Assembly: GCA_030148805.1 (NCBI GenBank)
Contig: JASBSS010000035.1
Location: 372,001-436,000, forward strand
Length of the DNA: 64,000 nt
Direction of reading: 5' to 3'
Source of the DNA: Thiogranum sp.
Lineage (GTDB): Bacteria; Pseudomonadota; Gammaproteobacteria; DSM-19610
Shown here: positions 26,855 through 35,332 of the stretch, in pieces
How positions within the stretch are numbered: the stretch's first letter is position 1
Layout of the letters: the number at the start of each line of letters is the position of its first letter
Notes under the pieces: generated by a model
The model's database searches: none
Seen by the model: the letters and a program-made list of their open reading frames with translations, nothing else
Told to the model about the DNA's origin: nothing
Made by a program: the position numbers and the translations under genes

Positions 26855-29506
26855 TCAACGTCTGCGGAAAAAGATATACCGGTAGCCGCCGGCGATCAAC
26901 GCGGCGATATCCATCAGCAGCGGTGGCAACGGCGTCAGTACCGGATAGGCGAGATAGCTGCCGCGCCACAGCGGGTTGAACTTTTCCTTGAAGCTGCGCA
27001 GCCCCTTGTAGTTGTAGAAACGATTGCCATATTCGAAGGCCAGGCGGGCGACTTTCTCGCCAGCACGGGCATAGCGGCTGTCGCCGACGCCACTCAAGGG
27101 GGCCAGTCCGAGATTGAAATAGCGGTAACCGGCCTCGCGCGCATAGTCGATCAGATTGGCGAACAGGAACTCCATGGTGCCCGGGGGCGCGCGGTCGTTC
27201 TGGCGCATCAGATCGACGCTCAGTTCGCGTCGGCGGGCGTAGTCGGGCATGAGGCTGGCGAAAGCCACAATGCGCTCCTCCAGCATGACCGCGGCGATGT
27301 CCCCAAGGGAGAGATACTCGCGGGAGAAGGTGCCCAGCGAGAAGCCTTTCTCCGCGCCATGGCGCGTGCGCAGCCAATGATCCGAGACCGCTTCGAGCTG
27401 ATCCCAGGTCGCCGCGTCCAGCGGCTGGCGCAACCAGCGAAAAGTCGCGCCGCCGCGCCTGGCCCGGTTGACGGCGTGACGGACCGCCTCGCCGCGTTTG
27501 CCGCTCAGACTGAAGCTCTCGAGATCCACCAGGGCCGCCTCGCCCAGCTTGAGAAAGGCGAAGCCGGCGTCGTGATAGCGATGCAACCCGGATTCCTCGA
27601 CTTCGTAGAAGCCGGCGGTGAGGTTCAGGCGATCGGCGTATTCGCGGAATTCGATCACCAGCGCGTCGAAGACTTGCGGGTTGCCGCAGGGATCGCCCAG
27701 GGCCAGCAAGCGGTCACGCACGACTCCGTACTGGATGAATGCGTCGCGCGCCGTCGACCAGAACAGGCGCTTGTCGCCGAGGAACAGGAGGTGGGCGAAG
27801 CTGCTGCCGCCGTGGCGTTCCAGCAGCGCCCGCGCCTCGGCCAGCTCCCCGGCGTCGGCGTGCGCCGCCATCAGCGGCGTGCGCCGATACAGCGCCCAGG
27901 AGAGCACCATCAATACCACCAGCGCTGCGACCAGCAACGAGCGGGCAAAGCGCGGGGCCTCGTCGGCGGCGGAAAACTGCGACAGGCGCTCCCAGCCGAG
28001 CGGGATCGCCCCGTGCACCCAGTCGCCCAACCAGGCAAAGGCGAGCACGGCGAACACCAGGCCGATCAGCCAGCGCAGGTTTCGCGGGTCGAACAGGACA
28101 AAGTCGAGACGATAAAAACGCTTGCGCTCCAGGCGCAGCAGCGCGGCGATGCCGGCCAGCAGGGCCGCCGCTTCGTAATAGATGCCCTTCAACAGGCTGA
28201 ACGCGATGCCGGCGCCAAGCAGGGCCAGTGTCAGCCGATAGGCACTCCGGTACTGCTCGGCGATGCCGCGGGACACGGCGATCAGCAGGACACCGGTGGC
28301 TACCGACAGCAGGTGGGAGATTTCAATAATCCCCAAGGGCACCAGTTTGTGCAGGAGCGTGAACCGGGGTAGCAGCGCGGGGAAGGCCGCCGAGGCCAGC
28401 AGGATCGCGCCGGCGAGGAATGTCAGGTAGGCCAGGACCCGCACGCCGAGCGAGGCGAGCAGATTGAGCGGTGGGCGCAGCAGACCCAGCCAGCGGTTGC
28501 CGCGCCAGAATTTCTCCAGCGCGACGCGCTGCAGTTGGCGCGTGGCCATCAGCCGGCCGGCGCCAAGGTACAGGCCGATACACCAGGGCACGAAGTAATA
28601 ACAGAAGCGGTAGACCAGCAGGCCTGAGATCACGCCCGTCGGCTGCGCGGCGAAGGGGGCGAGCAGCAGCAACAAGGCGGTGTCGAACACGCCCAGTCCT
28701 CCGGGTATCAGGCTGAGCATTCCCAGCGTGCTGGCGAGGATGAAAGCGGCTAGAAACAACGCCCAGTCCACTCCGGCGCCGCTGATCTCCAGCGCAACCC
28801 ACGCCGTCACCCCTGCCAGCAGCCAGTCAAAGGTGGAGATGGCGCTCAGAGAAAGCAGCGGGGTGCCAGGAATCGGGCCGAGGGCGCGGACAAAACGCTG
28901 CAGCAGAGCGCGGCGCAGCACCAACACATAGAGTGGCAGATACAGCGCGAAGGCGCCGAGCGCCAGGCGCACGACCCAGCCGGGGAGCGCCAGGGCAGCG
29001 CTATCAGGGGCGGCCAAGAGCAGCGGCCAGCTCAAGACCGAGAGCCCCACGGGTAGCGACAACAAGATCAGCGCCGCGAACGCCGCGGCTTTCTGCGTAC
29101 CCAGTTTCTCGCCGCTGAGCAGCAACAGGCGAATGGCACTGCCAGCCAGCCCGGACAACCCGATCAGGTTATTGAAGCTGTTGGCGATCCAGGCATTGCG
29201 CAACAGCTTGGCGGCCGGCAGCGGCAGCTGGAGTATCCGTGCCGCCAGCCAGTCGTGCAGGCCCATGGCGAAGATACCGCCGAGTGCGAGCAACTGCACG
29301 CCGGCCAGGCGGGCCGGATCGAGCGAGCGCAAGGTATGGGCGACCGCGTGCAGGTCGAAGTGCTGCACCGCGCGCCCGGCGGCGGTCGCGGCGAACGCCA
29401 GAAACAGCAGCGGCACGCCGCGACGCAGCCACACCAGCGCCACGGGCGGAGCGGAGACATCGTTGTCGGAACAGGTTCTGTCCTCTGCGGTATGCGGCTC
29501 GGCCAT
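26855..29506 (-). CDS. mprF: MprF-type lipid flippase and aminoacyl-phosphatidylglycerol synthase
   Basis: This 883-residue inner-membrane protein should transfer an amino acid from tRNA to phosphatidylglycerol and flip the product to the outer leaflet, lowering surface charge and sensitivity to cationic peptides. The N-terminal flippase region (about residues 25-330) has many membrane segments, including NSFNNLIGLSGLAGSAIRLL. A second block of membrane helices runs to about 540. The C-terminal GNAT-fold synthase (about 560-860) shows SSFAHLLFLGDKRLFW, GDPCG, and EFLFANLIDYAREAGYRYFNLG near the end. Full family length is kept. Lysine versus alanine specificity cannot be told. It stands alone, divergent from zwf. 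Confidence 0.93.
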   Translation of the reverse strand: MAEPHTAEDRTCSDNDVSAPPVALVWLRRGVPLLFLAFAATAAGRAVQHFDLHAVAHTLRSLDPARLAGVQLLALGGIFAMGLHDWLAARILQLPLPAAKLLRNAWIANSFNNLIGLSGLAGSAIRLLLLSGEKLGTQKAAAFAALILLSLPVGLSVLSWPLLLAAPDSAALALPGWVVRLALGAFALYLPLYVLVLRRALLQRFVRALGPIPGTPLLSLSAISTFDWLLAGVTAWVALEISGAGVDWALFLAAFILASTLGMLSLIPGGLGVFDTALLLLLAPFAAQPTGVISGLLVYRFCYYFVPWCIGLYLGAGRLMATRQLQRVALEKFWRGNRWLGLLRPPLNLLASLGVRVLAYLTFLAGAILLASAAFPALLPRFTLLHKLVPLGIIEISHLLSVATGVLLIAVSRGIAEQYRSAYRLTLALLGAGIAFSLLKGIYYEAAALLAGIAALLRLERKRFYRLDFVLFDPRNLRWLIGLVFAVLAFAWLGDWVHGAIPLGWERLSQFSAADEAPRFARSLLVAALVVLMVLSWALYRRTPLMAAHADAGELAEARALLERHGGSSFAHLLFLGDKRLFWSTARDAFIQYGVVRDRLLALGDPCGNPQVFDALVIEFREYADRLNLTAGFYEVEESGLHRYHDAGFAFLKLGEAALVDLESFSLSGKRGEAVRHAVNRARRGGATFRWLRQPLDAATWDQLEAVSDHWLRTRHGAEKGFSLGTFSREYLSLGDIAAVMLEERIVAFASLMPDYARRRELSVDLMRQNDRAPPGTMEFLFANLIDYAREAGYRYFNLGLAPLSGVGDSRYARAGEKVARLAFEYGNRFYNYKGLRSFKEKFNPLWRGSYLAYPVLTPLPPLLMDIAALIAGGYRYIFFRRR

Positions 29507-29692
29507 AACGCTTTGCTAACGATCGGTCATCGCGTGGGGGGTGTGGCTCATAACCAAGAGAATATCAGAACCTTTGACCGCTACCGCCATCTAAGTTAGG
29601 GCGCCGGGGGCTGATTGATCCGGCGGCGTTCAGCCACGCAGCGGCCGAACCCCGGCTGTTATGGTGCCCGGTATGAATAAAAAGGGTTGAGC

Positions 29693-31225
29693 ATGCACAA
29701 ATCATCGGCGGGGAACACGCCGCAGCGCGCGCAGTTTGTCCTCTTCGGCGCCATGGGCGATCTGGCCTGGCGACTGATCGGGCCGGCGCTGTACAACCTG
29801 CACCTGGACGGACACCTGCCGCCTGAGTTCACGCTCATCGGTGTCGATCGCGACATCAGCGCCGAGGCGTTGCGCCAGCGCTGGCGTGACGGCGTGGATC
29901 GATTTTCCCGTCGCGGCGCCGCCGCGCAGGCGGATTGGGATGCCTTCGCCGGCGCCTTGCAGGTCCATGCCATGGATCTTGGCGACCGTGGCCAATACGA
30001 GGCGCTGAAGCTCCGCCTCGACGTGGCCGCGGAGAATACCGGGGCGCAGGTGTTCTACCTCGCCATTCCGCCGCGTCTGTTCGCCGCAGTGGCCGACGGG
30101 CTGGCCGCCGCCGGTCTGCACCGGGCGCGGGGGCGCGCGCGCGTGGTGGTCGAGAAGCCGCTAGGCGACAGTCTGCAGAGTTTCCGTGCCATAGACCAAA
30201 GTCTGCGACGACATTTCGAGGAGTCGCAGATCTATCGCATGGACCATTTCCTGGGCAAGGAGACGGTACAGAACATCCTCGCGATGCGTTTCGCCAACCC
30301 GATATTCGAACCTATTTGGAATCGCCGCTATATCGATCACATCGCCATCACGGTCGCCGAGAGCATCGGGGTGGGCCACCGTGCCGGCTATTATGAGCAC
30401 GCCGGCGCGCTGCGCGACATGGTGCAGAATCATCTGTTGCAGATCATGTGCCTGGTGGCGATGGAGCCTCCGGTGGCTTATGATGCTGACGATATCCGCA
30501 ACAAGAAGCTCGAAGTCCTGCGCGCCTGCCGGCGTATCCCGGCAGACAATGTGCGCGCGTTCGCGGTGCGCGGGCAATACGCCGGCGGCTGGATCGAGGG
30601 GCAGGCGGTGCCCGGCTACTGCCACGAACCGGACATCGCGCCAGGGTCGAACACCGAGACCTATGCCGCGATCAAGCTCCTGGTCGACAATTGGCGCTGG
30701 CAGGACGTGCCCTTCTATCTGCGCACCGGGAAACGGCTGGCGGCCACGGTTTCGGAAATTTCGATCCGCTTTCGGGACATTCCGCACAATGCGTTTCCCG
30801 CGGACACGGGCCTGAATTCGCAACCGGTGCGGCTGGTGATTCAGATCCAGCCGCAGGAGGGGATTATCCTGAAATTCATGGCCAAGCAACCCGGCAGTCC
30901 GCTGCGCTTGCGACCGGTGGATATGCGTTTCAGTTATTGCGAGGCCTTCAAGACGGCGAGTCCCGGCGCGTATGAAACCCTGCTGCGCGACCTGCTGGCC
31001 GGCGATGCCACGCTGTTCATGCGCGGCGATCAGGTCGAGGCGGCTTGGTCGCTGCTGATGCCGGTGCTGGAGGCCTGGGCGGCCAATCCGGCGCCGGATT
31101 TTCCCAACTACCCGGCCGGCACCTGGGGCCCCGAGGCCGCCGAACGCCTGGTGGCGCGCGACGGTCGCGCCTGGCTTGCGCCCAGTGCGCCGCGGGCCCG
31201 GGAAACCACCGATCCCTGTGGCTGA
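29693..31225 (+). CDS. zwf: Glucose-6-phosphate dehydrogenase
   Basis: This 510-residue enzyme oxidises glucose-6-phosphate to 6-phosphogluconolactone, the NADPH-forming entry to the pentose phosphate pathway. The nucleotide loop is FVLFGAMGDLAWRL (a variant of the usual GASGDL), VVVEKPLGDSL follows, and the substrate signature IYRMDHFLGKETVQN is present (RIDHYLGKE in most members). The ATG at 29693 has AAAGGG six bases upstream; an in-frame TTG two codons earlier is less likely. It overlaps the GH15 gene by 8 bp, so glucan breakdown and glucose-6-phosphate oxidation are coupled at the operon level. Gnd (46819) supplies a later step, but pgl and edd/eda are not in the window. Confidence 0.95.
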   Translation: MHKSSAGNTPQRAQFVLFGAMGDLAWRLIGPALYNLHLDGHLPPEFTLIGVDRDISAEALRQRWRDGVDRFSRRGAAAQADWDAFAGALQVHAMDLGDRGQYEALKLRLDVAAENTGAQVFYLAIPPRLFAAVADGLAAAGLHRARGRARVVVEKPLGDSLQSFRAIDQSLRRHFEESQIYRMDHFLGKETVQNILAMRFANPIFEPIWNRRYIDHIAITVAESIGVGHRAGYYEHAGALRDMVQNHLLQIMCLVAMEPPVAYDADDIRNKKLEVLRACRRIPADNVRAFAVRGQYAGGWIEGQAVPGYCHEPDIAPGSNTETYAAIKLLVDNWRWQDVPFYLRTGKRLAATVSEISIRFRDIPHNAFPADTGLNSQPVRLVIQIQPQEGIILKFMAKQPGSPLRLRPVDMRFSYCEAFKTASPGAYETLLRDLLAGDATLFMRGDQVEAAWSLLMPVLEAWAANPAPDFPNYPAGTWGPEAAERLVARDGRAWLAPSAPRARETTDPCG

Positions 31226-33581
31226 CGCCGGCGCATTCGACGCCGAGCAGGCCCCGGGCGCGCCGGGCATGTTGCCCAACTGGTGCGATGGCGCCAAGCA
31301 GATGGTCGGTACCAGCCTGGGGCCGGCCCGGGTCTGGTTCACTGTGGGCCAGGGTATCCTCAACGAGATCTATTATCCACGCGTCGATATTCCCCAGGTG
31401 CGCGATCTCGGCATCATCGTCGCCGACGGCAAAGGCTTCTGGCAGGAGGTCAAACGTCTGCCGGAGTGTCGGCTAAGCTGCGCCGCCCCCGGGATTCCCG
31501 CGGTGACGATAGTCCATCGCCATGAGCGTTTCACCCTCACCCAGCGGCTGGTTCCGGAGCCCAACCGCGACGTGATGCTGTTGGAAATCAACTTGCAGGG
31601 CGACCCGGCACTGCGTCCCTATGTCTTGCTGGCGCCCCACCTGGGAGGCACGGGTCGACAGAACATGGCCGAGGCCGGTCAATTCCGTACCCGCCGCGTC
31701 CTCTGGGCGGAACAAGGGCCTTTCGGCCTCGCGCTGGCGGCGGTCGACGCCCGCCAGGACGACGCCCTGGGCGCGTGCAGCGCCGGCTATTCGGGCGAGT
31801 CCGACGGCTGGCAGGATTTCAATCGCCACGGCAGATTGCACCAGCGCTACCGGCGCGCCGGTCCCGGCAACGTCGCTTTGATCGGTGAGTTGCCGCAAAA
31901 AGCGGTGGTCGCATTGGGTTTCGCCAGCAGCCGGGAAGCCGCGGCGACGCTGGCGATTTCGGCGCTGTTGCACCCGTTCGAATTGATCTGGCAACAACAG
32001 ATCGCGCACTGGCGGGAGTGGCAGGCGCGGCGTTGTGTGCGGCAGACGTCCGTGCGCGAGAAAATTCCCGCGGTCCTGGACGAGCAGGTGCGTACCAGCG
32101 CCATGGTCCTGCGCGTGCACCACGACCAGACGTTTCGCGGCGCATTGATCGCCAGCCTCAGCGTACCCTGGGGCGAGCATTCCGAGGAACGTCCCGGTTA
32201 CCATCTGGTGTGGCCGCGCGACCTGGTCGAGTGCGCCGGCGCGCTACTGGCCTTGGGCGCCGATATCGAGGCACGCGAAGTGCTGCGCTATCTGATGGCC
32301 ACGCAACGCGAGGACGGCAGCTGGTATCAGAACCAATGGCTGGGTGGTAAGCCCTACTGGACCGGGGTGCAGCTCGATCAGGTGGCCTTTCCGGTGTTGC
32401 TGGCCGGTACCCTGGCCGAGCGCGATTCCCTCGACGGCATCGAAGTCGGCGCCATGGTGCAGCGGGCCCTGGGGTTTATCGCCGCCAACGGTCCGGTCAG
32501 TCCGCAGGACCGCTGGGAGGAGAATAGCGGTGTCAGCACCTTCACCCTGGCGGTGTGCATCGCCGCGCTGGTCTCGGGGGCGCAGTTTCTGCCAACCGCC
32601 GAAGAGGCCTTTGTGCTCGAACTGGCCGATTACTGGAACCTGCGCCTCGACGCCTGGACCGCGGTGCGCGACACCCCGTTCGCGCGCCGCCACGGGGTCG
32701 AGAGCTATTATCTGCGGATCATGCCGAGCGCGGCATTGCTCGACGAGTCGGTGTTGACCCAGGTGCTGCCGATCAAGAACCGGCAGTTCGATCCCGGGCT
32801 ATTGCCGAGCGAACAGATCGGCGTGGACTTTCTCCAGCTGGTGCGCTACGGGCTGCGCGAAGCCGGAGACCCGCTGGTGCGCGACACGCTGGCGCTGGTC
32901 GACCGTCTGCTGCGGGTCGAATTGCCGCAGGGGCCGGGCTGGTACCGGTATACCGGCGACGGTTATGGCGAGCACCCCGACGGGCGCGCCTACAATGGCA
33001 CCGGACAGGGCCGAGTCTGGCCGTTGCTGACCGGTGAGCGGGGGCACTACGAGCTGGCCCGCGGCGGCGATGCCCTGCGGTATCTGCGCACCCTGGCGGC
33101 GCTGGCCGGAGACGGCGGCATGCTGCCCGAGCAGGTCTGGGACAGCGAGGATATCGCGGCGCGGGGATTGTTCCGCGGACGCGCCACCGGCTCGGCCATG
33201 CCGCTGGCGTGGGCGCACGCCGAATACATCAAACTGGCCTGCTCGATCGCCCAGGGCTATCCGGTGGACCGACCGCAAGCCCTCTGGGCGCGCTATCGCG
33301 GTCGCCGGCCCCAGGCGTTGCTCTGGTACTGGTCGCCGCAGGCGCCGCTGCGCAGCATGCCGGCGAATGCGCGCCTGGCGTTCTGTCTGCCGCGGCCGGC
33401 GACCATCGTCTGGGCGTGCGACGACGCCGCGGAGCAGTCCATCGCCACCCGCGCTCTCGCCATGGGCGTGCACCTGGCGCGCCTGCCGGCGTTCCGGCGC
33501 GGTCAGCGGCGAGTGACATTTCGTTTTCAGGGTTACGCTACGCCGGATACGCGTTATGCTGTAGCGCTTGTGGATGAATGA
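31218..33581 (+). CDS. GH15 glucoamylase-type glucan hydrolase
   Basis: This 787-residue protein has the two-domain layout of prokaryotic glucoamylases: an N-terminal beta supersandwich (from [15 protein letters not shown] and [17 protein letters not shown]) and a C-terminal (alpha/alpha)6 barrel. Barrel landmarks are [16 protein letters not shown], the substrate segment [19 protein letters not shown], the probable acid glutamate in [13 protein letters not shown], and the probable base in [11 protein letters not shown]. It should release glucose from alpha-glucan non-reducing ends. No signal peptide is visible, so it is probably cytoplasmic and acts on stored glycogen or maltodextrin. The start is taken as GTG at 31218, overlapping zwf by 8 bp; an ATG at 31269 is the alternative. 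Dextran- or trehalose-active GH15 members exist, so the exact linkage is open. Confidence 0.88.
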   Translation: MADAGAFDAEQAPGAPGMLPNWCDGAKQMVGTSLGPARVWFTVGQGILNEIYYPRVDIPQVRDLGIIVADGKGFWQEVKRLPECRLSCAAPGIPAVTIVHRHERFTLTQRLVPEPNRDVMLLEINLQGDPALRPYVLLAPHLGGTGRQNMAEAGQFRTRRVLWAEQGPFGLALAAVDARQDDALGACSAGYSGESDGWQDFNRHGRLHQRYRRAGPGNVALIGELPQKAVVALGFASSREAAATLAISALLHPFELIWQQQIAHWREWQARRCVRQTSVREKIPAVLDEQVRTSAMVLRVHHDQTFRGALIASLSVPWGEHSEERPGYHLVWPRDLVECAGALLALGADIEAREVLRYLMATQREDGSWYQNQWLGGKPYWTGVQLDQVAFPVLLAGTLAERDSLDGIEVGAMVQRALGFIAANGPVSPQDRWEENSGVSTFTLAVCIAALVSGAQFLPTAEEAFVLELADYWNLRLDAWTAVRDTPFARRHGVESYYLRIMPSAALLDESVLTQVLPIKNRQFDPGLLPSEQIGVDFLQLVRYGLREAGDPLVRDTLALVDRLLRVELPQGPGWYRYTGDGYGEHPDGRAYNGTGQGRVWPLLTGERGHYELARGGDALRYLRTLAALAGDGGMLPEQVWDSEDIAARGLFRGRATGSAMPLAWAHAEYIKLACSIAQGYPVDRPQALWARYRGRRPQALLWYWSPQAPLRSMPANARLAFCLPRPATIVWACDDAAEQSIATRALAMGVHLARLPAFRRGQRRVTFRFQGYATPDTRYAVALVDE

Positions 33582-33627
33582 ACGGGTCGCCCCGGCCAAT
33601 ACCAGTTTGATGGATAAGGACCAAGGC

Positions 33628-34077
33628 ATGCACCGGCGGGCGTCGCTGCCGGTGATCGGATGGCGCGAATGGGTCAGTCTGCCGGCGCTTGGCATCGCCC
33701 AGATCAAGGCCAAGACCGACACCGGCGCGCGCACCTCGGCCCTGCACGCGTTTTATGTCGAGCCCTTCACCCAGGGCGGTGTCGAGTGGGTGCGCTTCGG
33801 CATCCATCCGCTACAGCGGCGCAGCGATCGGGTGATCGAGTGCGCGGCGCCGGTGCACGACCAGCGCGTGGTCACCGATTCGGGTGGGCACGCCGAGCGG
33901 CGTTACGTGATCTCCACGCCGGTGCGCCTGGGCGAACGCGAATGGACCATTGAACTCACCCTCACCAATCGCGACACCATGCGCTTTCGCATGCTCATGG
34001 GGCGGATCGCGCTCGACGGGCGCTTTCTGGTCGATCCGGCGGCTTCCTATCTGCTCAGCCACAAGCCTCCTGCGTAA
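33628..34077 (+). CDS. RimB-type putative retropepsin-like / zinc protease
   Basis: This 149-residue protein belongs to the family annotated as ATP-dependent zinc protease or RimB. The key segment is [16 protein letters not shown], where DTGA resembles the catalytic D-T/S-G of retropepsin-like aspartic proteases. [19 protein letters not shown] near the C-terminus is also typical. Members are often encoded next to RimK, the ATP-grasp ligase that adds glutamates to ribosomal protein S6. Here no RimK adjoins, but an RLAN/ATP-grasp gene lies about 9 kb away. The ATG at 33628 is chosen for the AAGGA upstream; an ATG at 33610 lacks a good site. It follows the GH15 gene by 46 bp. Confidence 0.85.
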   Translation: MHRRASLPVIGWREWVSLPALGIAQIKAKTDTGARTSALHAFYVEPFTQGGVEWVRFGIHPLQRRSDRVIECAAPVHDQRVVTDSGGHAERRYVISTPVRLGEREWTIELTLTNRDTMRFRMLMGRIALDGRFLVDPAASYLLSHKPPA

Positions 34078-34402
34078 CTCCGGCGCGTACTTTCCCCGGC
34101 GCCCGCCGCGCCCCGGGGAACTTTAATCATCGAGGGGAATCTATTGGCTCGTTCTCACCGGTACCAGCAACCAAGAGCAGCCAATGCGTATGAGAATAGC
34201 GGCTCGCGGCGGGACGCAAATGCTGTCGCCCCGGCGCGCGTTCCATGTCTACTTTTTCGATATCGGTTTTCCCTGAGTCTCTCTCCTGCACGCGTCGCTT
34301 GACGCGGTTTTCACATCCGTCAGAAATCGGTTTCGACGGTGATCCGGTGGAGATCCGGCGGATCTTCAGCTACAGACAAGCAACAGTATTCAGGGGGCGT
34401 AA
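34078..34402. other. Intergenic region before the Gld/Bat operon
   Basis: These 325 bases contain no supported gene. An inverted repeat at 34092-34120 may end the preceding transcript. The rest should carry the promoter of the 12-kb operon that starts at 34403, but no -35/-10 pair stood out. CAGGGGG just before the ATG serves as ribosome-binding site. Confidence 0.5.
34092..34120 (+). terminator. Weak terminator-like inverted repeat
   Basis: TTCCCCGG (34092-34099) and CCGGGGAA (34113-34120) form a perfect 8-bp stem with a 13-nt GC-rich loop, 14 bp after the RimB-type gene, followed only by CTTT. The short U-tract makes intrinsic termination uncertain. Confidence 0.4.
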
Positions 34403-35332
34403 ATGATTACGGTCGAGCATTTGACCCGCAGCTACGGCGATTTTCTTGCCGTGGACGATGTCACGTTTGGGGTCGAGCGCGGAGAAATCGTCGGGCTGCT
34501 GGGTCACAACGGCGCTGGCAAGACCAGCATCATGAAAATGTTGACCGGCTACCTCGAGCCGACCTCCGGCACGGTGCGGGTCGACGGACTGGAAATCGGA
34601 TCCGATACCCGCGCCATTCAAAAGCGCGTCGGTTATCTGCCGGAGAACTGTCCGGTCTATCCGGAGATGAGCGTGATCGACTATCTGGATTTTCAGGCCA
34701 GTCTGCACGGGGTCGAGGAAGCGCAGCGACCGCGGGCCGTCGCCCGCGCCATCCGGCGTACCGCATTGCGGGAAAAGGCTTTGCAGCCCATCGATACGCT
34801 CTCGCGCGGTTACCGCCAGCGCGTTGGGGTGGCTCAGGCGATCCTGCATGCACCGGACATCGTCATTCTCGACGAACCGACCAACGGTCTCGATCCCACC
34901 CAGATCGTGGCGATGCGGGAACTGATTCGCGAACTGGCGCAAAGCGCCACCGTGATCGTCTCCACCCACATCCTGCAGGAAGTGCAGGCGGTGTGCGACC
35001 GGGTGCTGATCCTGCGCAGTGGTCGACTGGTGGTCGACGCGCGCCTGGATGCGCTGCAGCAGGAAACCCGTTTACTGGTATCGGTGGACGGCGAGTCGCG
35101 CGCACCGCTCGCCGGCGTCGCGGGCGTCGCCGCCGTGGAGGCGCGCGGACAGGTCGACGGCCTGTGGCAGTACGCCCTGGAGGCCGCCCCGGAGGCGGCC
35201 CCGGAGGTGGTCAGCGCGCTGAGCGCCGCCGGCCGGCGGCTCTATGCGCTGCAGCCGCAACACCGCGATCTGGAAACGCTGTTTGCCGAGGTCAACCGCC
35301 TGGCCGACGAAAAGGAGGTGGCCCATGGCTGA
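34403..35332 (+). CDS. ABC transporter ATPase, GldA-like
   Basis: This 309-residue ATPase should energise the fused permease encoded next. Walker A is LGHNGAGKTS (about residues 33-42), Q-loop YLPENCPVYPEMSV, signature LSRGYRQRVGVAQA (a variant of LSGGQ common in GldA/ABC-2 exporters), Walker B DIVILDEPTNGLDP and H-loop IVSTHILQEVQ. A C-terminal extension of about 90 residues follows the core. It is the first gene of the operon running to 46535 and overlaps the permease by 8 bp. In Bacteroidetes the related GldA-GldFG transporter is needed for gliding; outside them its cargo is unknown, and a role in envelope or surface-protein export is inferred. Confidence 0.92.
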   Translation: MITVEHLTRSYGDFLAVDDVTFGVERGEIVGLLGHNGAGKTSIMKMLTGYLEPTSGTVRVDGLEIGSDTRAIQKRVGYLPENCPVYPEMSVIDYLDFQASLHGVEEAQRPRAVARAIRRTALREKALQPIDTLSRGYRQRVGVAQAILHAPDIVILDEPTNGLDPTQIVAMRELIRELAQSATVIVSTHILQEVQAVCDRVLILRSGRLVVDARLDALQQETRLLVSVDGESRAPLAGVAGVAAVEARGQVDGLWQYALEAAPEAAPEVVSALSAAGRRLYALQPQHRDLETLFAEVNRLADEKEVAHG

